A stretch of DNA of 8,605 nucleotides, taken from assembly GCA_007131125.1 (NCBI GenBank), contig SLRE01000329.1:1-8605 (forward strand), in the 5' to 3' direction. This document shows positions 1 through 6,781 of this stretch, piece after piece (within the stretch, counting starts at the first letter, position 1; every line of letters starts with the position of its first letter). Under the pieces are notes generated by a model. The model was not told the origin of the DNA, ran no database searches, and saw nothing but the letters and a program-made list of their open reading frames with translations. The position numbers and the translations under genes were made by a program. Source of the stretch: Bacteroidales bacterium. GTDB taxonomy: Bacteria > Bacteroidota > Bacteroidia > Bacteroidales > UBA7960.

Positions 1-2
1 AC

Positions 3-530
3 TTGTTTGGCACCCGGGAATCCCCTTTCGATTATACCCTGAGTATGATCGGCAACAAACTCGGGTATCGCCTGAACTTTATCATCTGGGGAACGGTAAC
101 CGGACTGCTGCTCACCTTTTTTATCATTCGTCTTTATGTATTAAAGTCTTTTAAAAACCGGAGGGCCAGAAGGCTGCTGATCTGGTCCCTGATTTTTTTG
201 GTTTTGACAGTGGTAATTCCCGCAGTGGAAACCTTGCCGCTGTTAAAACGGCTTCATGCTGTTTTTGCAGTAGCCTTCGCACTTTCCCTTACCACTTCCC
301 TTTACCTTTTTATTCGCTACCTGTCGGAAATCAACCAGGAGGTATCTGTTAAATCAATGTGGATGCTTTATTTTGTACTCGGCGGATCTTTGGGTTTGTT
401 TTTCCTTTTTGGAAATACAGGGGTGTTTGAGCTGTTCTTCTTTTTTTCCCTTTCCATCTTTCTTTTGCTTTTAAACAAATGGCTCCTTGGGAAAGGCAGA
501 GCCAGTCAGGAAGCAGGAAAAACCGCATAG
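3..530 (+). CDS. Multi-spanning membrane protein of unknown function, 5'-truncated
   Basis: The frame is open from the first complete codon of the window, which is TTG and is more likely an internal Leu than a start, so the gene probably begins upstream. The 175 visible residues hold about five hydrophobic segments, near residues 23-47, 57-75, 84-105, 119-137 and 140-162. A basic loop at 48-57 (KSFKNRRARR) is probably cytoplasmic. The last 13 residues are polar. The visible N-terminus carries a conserved-looking SPFDYTLSMIGN segment just before the first helix; this loosely resembles small uncharacterised integral membrane families such as DUF998, but I cannot confirm membership. No catalytic motif is seen and no function is proposed. 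The gene stops at TAG 528-530, one base before the end of convergent queA. Confidence 0.7.
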   Translation: MFGTRESPFDYTLSMIGNKLGYRLNFIIWGTVTGLLLTFFIIRLYVLKSFKNRRARRLLIWSLIFLVLTVVIPAVETLPLLKRLHAVFAVAFALSLTTSLYLFIRYLSEINQEVSVKSMWMLYFVLGGSLGLFFLFGNTGVFELFFFFSLSIFLLLLNKWLLGKGRASQEAGKTA

Positions 531-531
531 T

Positions 532-1773
532 TTATTGGCGGAAAAACAGGCAACTGTCGCCGTAGCTCAAAAACCTGAAATCGTTCTCAAGAGCAAACCG
601 GTAAGCTTTTTTCCAGTTTTCCCCGGCAAAAGCCGCAACCAGCAAAAGCAGGGTACTGCCGGGCTGATGAAAGTTGGTAACCAGCGCATTCACCATTTTA
701 AACGGGTATCCCGGAACAATGATCAGGGAGGTTTCTCCCCGGATAAAGTCCTGCCTGGTTTTTTCCATCCACTGCAGCAATGCGTTTAAAGCCTTCTTTA
801 CATCCGGTAATGGCTTTTCCCACTCATAGGGCAGCCACTGTCCAATTTTCAGGACGGGATCATCTTCGGAGGGCTCTTGTTCAAGGATTTGTGCCCCGGC
901 CCAGTAAAGACTTTCCAGGGTCCGCATGCTGGTGGTTCCAACACTGATCAGCTTTCCATCAAGACGCAGAAGGGATTGCAAAAACTCCTTTTGAACCACA
1001 AACTGTTCGCTGTGCATCTGATGTTCACCGATGGTTTTGGCAGATACGGGTTTAAAGGTGCCGGCACCCACATGAAGGGTAACATACTCAGGCTTTATGC
1101 CTTTTTTCTTTAGTTTTTCAAAAACCGCAGGAGTAAAGTGCAACCCGGCCGTAGGGGCAGCAACAGAGCCTTCATCCCGGGCAAAAACGGTTTGGTAACG
1201 CGTTTTATCGTCCTTCTCTGCCTTGCGGGTAATGTATGGAGGCAGGGGCGTTTGCCCGGCCAAAGAAAGCAGTTCTCCGAAACTTTTATGGGTTGGCTCC
1301 CATGAAAAAGTGATGGAAAAATCTTCATTAACCCTGGGGCCCTTCTCTGCTGTTAAAATGATATTGCTGCCGGGCAGCCGAAGAGACAGTTTTTCGTCTT
1401 TCCACTTTTTGGCATTGCCCACCAGGCATTGCCACGTAACTGGGGAACTTTTCCCTAAAGCAAACTGCACATCTTTTTCCGGATGCAAGGGATGCAAACA
1501 AAAGACTTCGATGCGGGCACCGGTTTTTTTGAAAAACTCCAGGCGGGCCTGCACCACTTTGGTGTTGTTGAGTACCATCATGCTATCCGGCTCCAGAAAT
1601 TCATCAATCTGCTTAAAAACCGAGGCAGTGATCTTTTCATTACGGCAGACCAGTAGCCTTGACTGATCCCTTTCCCTCAGAGGATAAGCAGCAATGCGAT
1701 CATGAGGAAGCTCATAAGTATAGTCTGCAGCCGAAATTCGGGAAATGCCGGAAATGCGGGTTACTTTTTTCAT
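532..1773 (-). CDS. queA: S-adenosylmethionine:tRNA ribosyltransferase-isomerase QueA
   Basis: This cytoplasmic enzyme transfers and isomerises the ribosyl part of S-adenosylmethionine onto preQ1 already in tRNA (wobble position of GUN anticodons), giving epoxyqueuosine, the next-to-last step of queuosine synthesis. Family motifs appear in order: LPHDRIAAYPL near the N-terminus, RDQSRLL, LNNTK (about residues 69-73), the GSVAAPTAGLHF signature (about 202-213), TLHVGAGTFKPV (232-243), VGTTSMRTLES (about 278-288), NFHQPGSTLLLL (about 367-378) and FRFLSYGD near the end. The ATG at 1773 gives 413 residues; a TTG three codons upstream is in frame but less likely. E. coli QueA is 356 residues; much of the difference is an extra segment of about 45 residues before the GETSLIIVPGY strand. 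No Shine-Dalgarno sequence is present. A promoter candidate lies just upstream, so it need not depend on the acyl-CoA synthetase gene. Other queuosine genes are absent from the window. Confidence 0.96.
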   Translation of the reverse strand: MKKVTRISGISRISAADYTYELPHDRIAAYPLRERDQSRLLVCRNEKITASVFKQIDEFLEPDSMMVLNNTKVVQARLEFFKKTGARIEVFCLHPLHPEKDVQFALGKSSPVTWQCLVGNAKKWKDEKLSLRLPGSNIILTAEKGPRVNEDFSITFSWEPTHKSFGELLSLAGQTPLPPYITRKAEKDDKTRYQTVFARDEGSVAAPTAGLHFTPAVFEKLKKKGIKPEYVTLHVGAGTFKPVSAKTIGEHQMHSEQFVVQKEFLQSLLRLDGKLISVGTTSMRTLESLYWAGAQILEQEPSEDDPVLKIGQWLPYEWEKPLPDVKKALNALLQWMEKTRQDFIRGETSLIIVPGYPFKMVNALVTNFHQPGSTLLLLVAAFAGENWKKAYRFALENDFRFLSYGDSCLFFRQ

Positions 1774-1786
1774 TAATTGCAAAATG

Positions 1787-1815
1787 CAAAATTACCCTTT
1801 TCTGTTGGTCTCAAA
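1787..1815 (-). promoter_or_regulatory. Bacteroidota-type promoter candidate for queA
   Basis: On the minus strand the gap between the acyl-CoA synthetase and queA contains TTTG (1815-1812), a 17-base spacer, then TAATTTTG (1794-1787), an exact match to the Bacteroidota -7 consensus TAnnTTTG. Reported -33/-7 spacings in the phylum are roughly 17-23 bases, so this is at the short edge. A start site about 6-7 bases downstream would leave a leader of only some 5-10 bases before the ATG at 1773. Seen: the two motifs and spacing. Inferred: promoter activity. Confidence 0.5.
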
Positions 1816-1831
1816 AAGACAATCCGGCCGA

Positions 1832-3784
1832 TCATTCATTGGCAAGGCTGGCAATGGTCTTCCGGTTGAGGTGGTTAAGAAAGTCTTTGCCCTCAGGGGA
1901 GTAAAGGTATTCAAGGGTATCCCCATAATATTCATTGATGGCAGGCCGCACAATTTTCATGGTGCTGTTCATCAGTTTATTTTCTTCGGAAAAGGGTTCA
2001 TAGAGAAAAGCAACTGCTGCCGGCAACCAGCGGGCAGGAAAAGCACCCCCCTGATCCCCCCCGGGCAGGAACCTTTCTATTTCCATTTTCAGTTTTTTTA
2101 TGGCAACCTCCTGCCCTTTTTCACTGTCCGGGGTTAAATCATGTTTCAGCAAAAATTCCTTTACCATGGAACGGTTAATTACAATCAGGGCAACGGTATA
2201 AGGACTTTGATTGTTGTAAAGCATTACCTGGTCAAAGAAGTCCGATTTCTCGGTCATGGCTTCTTCAATACCTTCCGGACTGTATTTTTCTCCGTCACTA
2301 CCAATGAGCAAACTTTTGTTACGACCCAGAACGTACAGATAACCGTCTTCATCCAGATATCCCAAATCGCCGGTATACAACCAGCCGTCCCTAATGGTTT
2401 CTTCGGTGGCAGCCTCGTTGGCCCAGTAACCGGGCATAACATTCTCTCCCCTTACCACAATTTCGCCTTTGGTGCCAATGGGTTGTTCTTTTCCTTCTTC
2501 ATTGCAAATCTTAAGGTCAAGCCAGGGCACCACCTGGCCTGAAGAGCCAAGCTTATGATTGTCGGGAGTGTTGGACGAGATAATGGGTGCGGCTTCGGTA
2601 AGACCATACCCCTGGTACATGGGCATTCCAATGGCGTAAAAAAAGCGTTGAAGCTCGATGTCAAGCAAAGCCCCGCCTCCGACAAAAAATTTCAGGCGCC
2701 CCCCAAAGCCCTGTCTCACTTTTTTAAACAAAATCAAATCGAAGAGTTTGCAGAAGGGCTTCAGCAAACCGTTGAGTCCTTTCCCACGGTTGTATCCTTC
2801 CCGGTTATAGGCATAGCCTGCTTTTAATCCGGCGCGAAACAACAGCCAGGCTATTTTACCTTTATCCTTTACCCCTTTTTCAATATTTTTCCTGAAGTTT
2901 TTGGCCAGGGCCGGAACACTCAGTAAAAAGTAAGGTTTTATTTCCTTGATGCAAATGGGAATGTTGCGCAGGGTTTCATTCAGGGTTTTGCCAATTTTTA
3001 GGGAAGCCAGGCTTGCCCCGTTGCGGATCAGGGAATAGATCCCCACGGTATGGGCAAAAGAATGATCCCATGGCAGAATATGCAAGCTGGTATAATAAGA
3101 GGGAACATCAAAAATGGCAGATGCCTGCTCCACATTGCGCAAATAGTTATGATGGGTCAGGATAATGCCTTTGGGATCGGCCGTTGTTCCGGAGGTATAA
3201 CAAATATTGGCATAATCGTCGGAGGCGATGGAGTCTTTTATTTTTTCTAGAATTCCGGTATTTTTTTCAAGGAATTCTTCTCCCTTTTCCAACAGATGAT
3301 CAATAACATAAGTTTTGTCCTGAAGGGGTTTGGGCAGGGTTTCACCGGGTTCGGAGTCCTGCCCGGCAGGGTCATCAAGCAAAACCACGAACTCCAGGTC
3401 GGGAAGCCGGTCGGCCAGATTAAAAATTTTGTGCTGGTGGTTGCGCGAAACCACTATTCCTTTGCAACCCGAGTGCTGCAGGCGAAAGCGAAGGTCGGCC
3501 GGTTCCTCAATTTTTACGGATAGAGGAACGCATATTGCTCCGCAAAACAACACGGCAAGTTCGCTGACCACCCAATCGTTCCTTCCTTCAGACACCAGGG
3601 CCACACGGTCGCCTTTCTCCAGGCCAATTTGCAACAAGCCTCCGCTTAAGTTTTTTACCCTGGCGGAAACCTCCCTGTAGGAAGCCCCCTTGTAAGCATC
3701 ATTCCTTTTTTCCCAAAGCATTACATTATCGGGAAATTCTTTAACGCTCTCTTCAAAAAGATGAGGCAGGTTATTGTATTTCAT
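1832..3784 (-). CDS. Long-chain fatty acid--CoA ligase-like AMP-binding enzyme
   Basis: This is a member of the ANL adenylate-forming superfamily, which activates a carboxylic acid with ATP to an acyl-AMP and then to acyl-CoA. The phosphate-binding loop reads YTSGTTADPKG (about residues 196-206), YGLTE is at 393-397, and the TGD of the ribose-binding region is at about 471-473, followed by DEDGYLYVLGRNK with the hinge Arg near 488. The C-terminal lysine is probably in NSTMKIVR, near residue 610. Length (650 residues) and the late C-terminal domain resemble the bacterial long-chain acyl-CoA synthetases (FadD15/Faa-like) rather than short acetate-type enzymes, but the chain length used cannot be read from the sequence. 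The loop has Ala where the family usually has Gly. The ATG at 3784 was chosen because the N-terminal family homology (NLPHLFEESVKEFPDNVML) starts there; the longer frame to 3838 starts at TTG and adds 18 unrelated residues. It is divergent from the SulP gene. No predicted membrane segment. Confidence 0.9.
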   Translation of the reverse strand: MKYNNLPHLFEESVKEFPDNVMLWEKRNDAYKGASYREVSARVKNLSGGLLQIGLEKGDRVALVSEGRNDWVVSELAVLFCGAICVPLSVKIEEPADLRFRLQHSGCKGIVVSRNHQHKIFNLADRLPDLEFVVLLDDPAGQDSEPGETLPKPLQDKTYVIDHLLEKGEEFLEKNTGILEKIKDSIASDDYANICYTSGTTADPKGIILTHHNYLRNVEQASAIFDVPSYYTSLHILPWDHSFAHTVGIYSLIRNGASLASLKIGKTLNETLRNIPICIKEIKPYFLLSVPALAKNFRKNIEKGVKDKGKIAWLLFRAGLKAGYAYNREGYNRGKGLNGLLKPFCKLFDLILFKKVRQGFGGRLKFFVGGGALLDIELQRFFYAIGMPMYQGYGLTEAAPIISSNTPDNHKLGSSGQVVPWLDLKICNEEGKEQPIGTKGEIVVRGENVMPGYWANEAATEETIRDGWLYTGDLGYLDEDGYLYVLGRNKSLLIGSDGEKYSPEGIEEAMTEKSDFFDQVMLYNNQSPYTVALIVINRSMVKEFLLKHDLTPDSEKGQEVAIKKLKMEIERFLPGGDQGGAFPARWLPAAVAFLYEPFSEENKLMNSTMKIVRPAINEYYGDTLEYLYSPEGKDFLNHLNRKTIASLANE

Positions 3785-3857
3785 TTTAAAACAGTTGGTT
3801 ACACAACTCCAGACACCAAAGGGACTCAACCATGGCAAAAAACATGAAAATCCGGGA

Positions 3858-3888
3858 CAAATAAACTAATTTTGCATCGGTTTTCCAA
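3858..3888 (-). promoter_or_regulatory. Weak promoter candidate for the acyl-CoA synthetase gene
   Basis: On the minus strand TTG (3888-3886) is followed after 20 bases by TTTATTTG (3865-3858), which matches the -7 consensus TAnnTTTG except for its second base. It would give a leader of roughly 70 bases before the ATG at 3784. It is the best site I see upstream of this gene but is imperfect, and it is interleaved with the elements proposed for the divergent gene. Confidence 0.25.
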
Positions 3889-3898
3889 CATATTTCTG
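3867..3898 (+). promoter_or_regulatory. Promoter candidates for the SulP transporter gene
   Basis: TAATTTTG (3867-3874) is an exact TAnnTTTG match but has no TTTG at the expected distance upstream. Alternatively, its own TTTG (3871-3874) could be the -33 element for TATTTCTG (3891-3898), a 7-of-8 match after a 16-base spacer. Either choice gives a leader of about 60-80 bases before the ATG at 3963. The sequence does not decide between them. Confidence 0.35.
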
Positions 3899-3910
3899 GG
3901 ATAACCTCAG

Positions 3911-3929
3911 GGGTTGTCAAAACCAACCC
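3911..3929 (+). promoter_or_regulatory. Small hairpin in the probable SulP leader
   Basis: GGGTTG (3911-3916) and CAACCC (3924-3929) form a perfect 6-bp stem with a 7-base loop. The left arm can instead pair with AACC at 3903-3906. No T-run follows, so it is not an intrinsic terminator. A role in the leader is only a possibility. Confidence 0.3.
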
Positions 3930-3962
3930 AATCAGACCCGAAATCGAATTTATTAACAAAAA

Positions 3963-5615
3963 ATGTTTGAACCGAAGTTTTTTACCACCATAAGGAATTA
4001 TGATAAAAAAACTTTTCTTTCAGATGCCTCCTCAGGTCTGATTGTTGGGATTGTTGCACTTCCCCTGGCCATTGCTTTTGCCATTGCTTCCGGGGTTCCT
4101 CCGCAAATGGGTTTGATAACTGCCATCATCGGTGGGTTTTTCATTTCTTTTTTAGGAGGCAGCCGGGTGCAGATCGGCGGTCCTTCCGGTGCACTTATCG
4201 TGGTCATTTACGGGGTGGTAAACCAGCACGGCCTTGAAGCAGTTTTTGTAGTTTCCGCCATGGCCGGGATCATGCTGCTGATCATGGGTTTTCTCAAAGC
4301 AGGCACCCTCATACAATTCATGCCCTACCCCATTGTGGTTGGATTTACCAGCGGTATTGCCCTTATTATTTTTTCTTCCCAGATAAAAGAATTTTTTGGG
4401 CTGCCTGATGGAGACATTCCTGCCGACCTGTTGAGCCGCTGGGGTTATTATTTTGATCATATCGACCAGATCAGCTTCCCTGCAATGGGGATAGGTATCC
4501 TTACCGTACTCATCACCCTTTCATGGCCTTACCTGACCCGCAAAATCCCCGGATCACTGGTGGCCATTATCATAACCACCATTTTGGTTGGTTCTTTCGG
4601 GCTGCCCGTAGCCACCATTGGCAGCCAGTTTGGAGTAATAGATACTTCCTTCCAGATGCCCCGACTGCCGGGCTTAAATCTGCAGCTTATGCAGGAGTTA
4701 CTGGTTCCAGCCTTTACCATTGCAATGCTTATTTCTATCGAGGCCCTGCTATCGGCCATTGTTGCCGATGGAGCAACCGGGTACCGGCATCGTCCCAACA
4801 CCGAACTCATCTCTCATGGATTGGCCAATATTATCACCCCCTTGTTCGGTGGAATGGCCGCTTCGGGAGCACTGGCCAAAACCATGACCAATGTGAGGAA
4901 CGGTGGAAAAACCCCCATGGCAGGGATGATCCACGCCCTGGTTTTGATGCTGGTGTTGCTTTACCTCGGGAAACTGGCACAATTGATTCCCATGGCATCC
5001 CTGGCAGGGATACTGGTGGTGGTATCCTATAACATGAGCGAATGGCGTTCTTTCCGCAGCATCCTGAAAAGCTCCAAAAGTGATATGGCGGTGCTGCTTT
5101 CCACCTTTTTGCTGACGGTTTTGGTTGGCCTGAATGTTGCTCTGCCTTTCGGCATCATCCTGGCTTTGATTCTTTTTGTAAGAAGAGTAATGGAAACCAG
5201 CGAGATAGAAGTGCTGAAAACTGAAGTGGAAGATGAGCTATCACACATTTCCGATGAAAGTGAAGTGCTTGAAATTCCTAAAGGGGTGGAGGTTTTCCAG
5301 ATCAAAGGGCCGTTTTTCTTTGGACTGGCCAACAAGTTTGAGGAAGCAGAAAAAGAAATCCATGAAAAGCCTAAGATCAGGATCATCCGCATGCGCAGGG
5401 TACCGTTTATCGACTCCACGGGTTTGAAAAACCTGCGGAGTTTTTATGAGCGCTCGCTGAAACACAATACCCACATCATCTTATCGGGAGTAACCCCAAA
5501 AACCATGGAAGCCCTGAAAAAGGACGGCTTATATTACACCATTGGCAGCGAAAACATTTGCGAAACGATAGAATGTTCTTTGGTCAGGGCAAAAAAAGTC
5601 CTCGAAGAAAAATAA
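3963..5615 (+). CDS. SulP (SLC26) family inorganic anion transporter with STAS domain
   Basis: This inner-membrane carrier moves anions such as sulfate or bicarbonate, usually by symport or exchange; the substrate cannot be told from the sequence. The transport domain covers roughly residues 15-410 with many hydrophobic helices. It has the SulP landmarks VALPLAIAFAIASGVPPQMGL (31-51, first helices), GGPSGALIV (72-80), and the ISIEALLSAIVAD / TGYRHRPNTELISHGLAN block (about 257-289), followed by FGGMAASGALAKTMTN. A cytoplasmic STAS domain follows (about 441-545), with the conserved DSTGLKNL loop at 484-491, the position phosphorylated on Ser in anti-anti-sigma relatives. At 550 residues it is of normal bacterial length and looks intact. 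The ATG at 3963 follows an A-rich leader without Shine-Dalgarno. No carbonic anhydrase or sulfate-assimilation gene is in the window to hint at the substrate. It is divergent from the acyl-CoA synthetase and convergent with the next gene. Confidence 0.95.
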   Translation: MFEPKFFTTIRNYDKKTFLSDASSGLIVGIVALPLAIAFAIASGVPPQMGLITAIIGGFFISFLGGSRVQIGGPSGALIVVIYGVVNQHGLEAVFVVSAMAGIMLLIMGFLKAGTLIQFMPYPIVVGFTSGIALIIFSSQIKEFFGLPDGDIPADLLSRWGYYFDHIDQISFPAMGIGILTVLITLSWPYLTRKIPGSLVAIIITTILVGSFGLPVATIGSQFGVIDTSFQMPRLPGLNLQLMQELLVPAFTIAMLISIEALLSAIVADGATGYRHRPNTELISHGLANIITPLFGGMAASGALAKTMTNVRNGGKTPMAGMIHALVLMLVLLYLGKLAQLIPMASLAGILVVVSYNMSEWRSFRSILKSSKSDMAVLLSTFLLTVLVGLNVALPFGIILALILFVRRVMETSEIEVLKTEVEDELSHISDESEVLEIPKGVEVFQIKGPFFFGLANKFEEAEKEIHEKPKIRIIRMRRVPFIDSTGLKNLRSFYERSLKHNTHIILSGVTPKTMEALKKDGLYYTIGSENICETIECSLVRAKKVLEEK

Positions 5616-5636
5616 AGCCCCTCCCCGGTCAGGATA

Positions 5637-6710
5637 TTATAGGATGAAAAGTTCCCTCACCAGGTCAGCAGTAAGGCAGGCATGAACAGGGACAATTCCA
5701 AGCAGGTCACCCGGTTTGATTTTTTCCATTTGTGCTTCGGTAACCCCTATAATGCCATGCTCCTGCGAAACCCTTCTAACCCAGGCCTGCTGCTCAGGAA
5801 AGACCCAGCTCCCATCGGGCTGATAAAAAACCATCATGCCGTAATGGGGTTTGCCTTCGGGACAAAGCATGCTTTCCTTTGAAAGATGCACCGCTCCACC
5901 GTATACGACCACTTCCCTGCGATCAGGATGCAGGGCTACTACCGGGGCAGCCATGGTCATGGCAATATCATCAAGCCTGCAGGCTCCCTGCTGCCATTGC
6001 ATCAGGTCGTAGTAAACAAAATTCCCGGCACGGATCTCGTGAATGCCTTTAAAATTGTCCACCAGGCTGCAGGTGGGGGTGTCGCCCCAGGATACAATAA
6101 GATCCGGAAAATCAGGTGAAAAAATGGCCTCCAGCAATTTCAGGATTTGTATGCCTTCACTGAAAATTTTTCTGATTTCTCCAGGGTCTTTGGCCTGGTA
6201 ACTGTGCCCGGCATGAGCCATAAAACCTTTAAAGCTGATGTTGGTATTGGGTTTGATGGCATCAAGGGTTTCCCGGATCCAATCGGTATGGGAGGGATCA
6301 AAACCCGTGCGGTGAGACCCCACATCTATCTTCAGATAAAGGTCAACCGGTTTTTTAATAACGGCTTCAAGCAAAGGGGCTACCCCTGGAGAAGAAAGGG
6401 TAATTCCTAACTTAACCCTTGAGGCCAGATGATTGATCTCATCAATTTCCCTTAAGTTCACCGGAAAAGCAATCAGAATATCTTTCCAGCCATCATGGGC
6501 AAACTGCCAGGCCATACTTACCGAAGAAACGGTAATGCCCTGCACCCCTTCTTCCCTGAACCATCTTCCGACTACCTCCGACTGGTGGGTCTTGAAATGA
6601 GGGCGCAAACGGCTGTTGCTCTTTACCGTTTTTCGCAGCATATAACGGATATTGCTGCGGCATTTGTTTTGGTTGACCACCAGGGTGGGAGCGGTAATTT
6701 TTTCTATCAT
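5637..6710 (-). CDS. PLP-dependent D-threonine aldolase / D-serine dehydratase family enzyme
   Basis: This is a fold-type III PLP enzyme (alanine racemase-like N-terminal barrel plus a D-serine dehydratase-like C-terminal domain) of 357 residues. Family members cleave D-threonine or other D-3-hydroxy amino acids to glycine and an aldehyde, or dehydrate D-serine or hydroxyaspartate. The Schiff-base Lys is probably Lys40 in RPHFKTH. SWGDTPT (about 208-214) and EIRAGNFVYYD (225-235) match the phosphate-binding and substrate-side regions. QEHGII (about 316-321) is the usual EHG segment. HACLTADL at 343-350 supplies the His343/Cys345 pair that binds the metal (Zn in D-serine dehydratase, a divalent metal in D-threonine aldolase). 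All key residues are present, so the enzyme looks active. Sequence alone does not separate aldolase from dehydratase. The ATG at 6710 fits the family N-terminus (APTLVVNQNKC). It lies 71 bases downstream of ftcD, directly behind a terminator-like hairpin. Confidence 0.88.
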   Translation of the reverse strand: MIEKITAPTLVVNQNKCRSNIRYMLRKTVKSNSRLRPHFKTHQSEVVGRWFREEGVQGITVSSVSMAWQFAHDGWKDILIAFPVNLREIDEINHLASRVKLGITLSSPGVAPLLEAVIKKPVDLYLKIDVGSHRTGFDPSHTDWIRETLDAIKPNTNISFKGFMAHAGHSYQAKDPGEIRKIFSEGIQILKLLEAIFSPDFPDLIVSWGDTPTCSLVDNFKGIHEIRAGNFVYYDLMQWQQGACRLDDIAMTMAAPVVALHPDRREVVVYGGAVHLSKESMLCPEGKPHYGMMVFYQPDGSWVFPEQQAWVRRVSQEHGIIGVTEAQMEKIKPGDLLGIVPVHACLTADLVRELFIL

Positions 6711-6713
6711 AAC

Positions 6714-6757
6714 AAAAAGGGTTGCCTCAAATTTATGGATGAATTTTGAGACAACCC
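6714..6757 (-). terminator. Intrinsic terminator downstream of ftcD
   Basis: On the minus strand GGGTTGTCTCAAA (6757-6745) pairs with TTTGAGGCAACCC (6731-6719) in a 13-bp stem with one G-U wobble and a 13-base loop, followed at once by five T (6718-6714). It starts 24 bases after the ftcD stop codon. On the plus strand the wobble becomes a C-A mismatch and no T-run follows, so it is directional for the minus strand. It ends three bases before the ATG of the next gene. Confidence 0.85.
6728..6754 (-). promoter_or_regulatory. Promoter candidate for the D-amino-acid enzyme, inside the terminator hairpin
   Basis: On the minus strand TTG (6754-6752) is followed after 16 bases by TAAATTTG (6735-6728), an exact TAnnTTTG match. 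Transcription would start near 6721, leaving a leader of about 10 bases before the ATG at 6710. The TTG lies in the ascending arm and the -7 element runs from the loop into the descending arm of the hairpin. The motifs are visible; their use as a promoter is inferred. Confidence 0.38.
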
Positions 6758-6781
6758 GTGAAAATATTAAAAATTAATGGC

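Noticed and set aside
523..541. CCGC/GCGG pairing over the queA stop with a T-run after it on the minus strand, a possible queA terminator
   Set aside because: The stem is only 4 bp with an 11-base loop; too weak to call an intrinsic terminator.
1774..1782. TTG start for QueA three codons upstream
   Set aside because: The in-frame ATG at 1773 is a stronger start, and the TTG would lie nearly at the predicted transcription start.
1805..1820. GTCT-TTTTG-AGAC small dyad after the acyl-CoA synthetase stop
   Set aside because: Four-bp arms with no T-run after it; not a convincing terminator, and it overlaps the queA -33 element.
3785..3838. N-terminal extension of the acyl-CoA synthetase to a TTG at 3838
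   Set aside because: The 18 added residues do not resemble the family and the ATG at 3784 sits directly before the conserved N-terminus.
3911..3922. Similarity of GGGTTGTCAAAA to part of the ftcD terminator stem, a possible dispersed repeat
   Set aside because: Only a short, low-complexity match in two places; chance explains it.
4523..5032. A 169-codon open frame inside the SulP gene in another frame
   Set aside because: It overlaps the conserved transporter helices entirely and its composition (many His, Arg, Trp) is typical of an out-of-frame reading.
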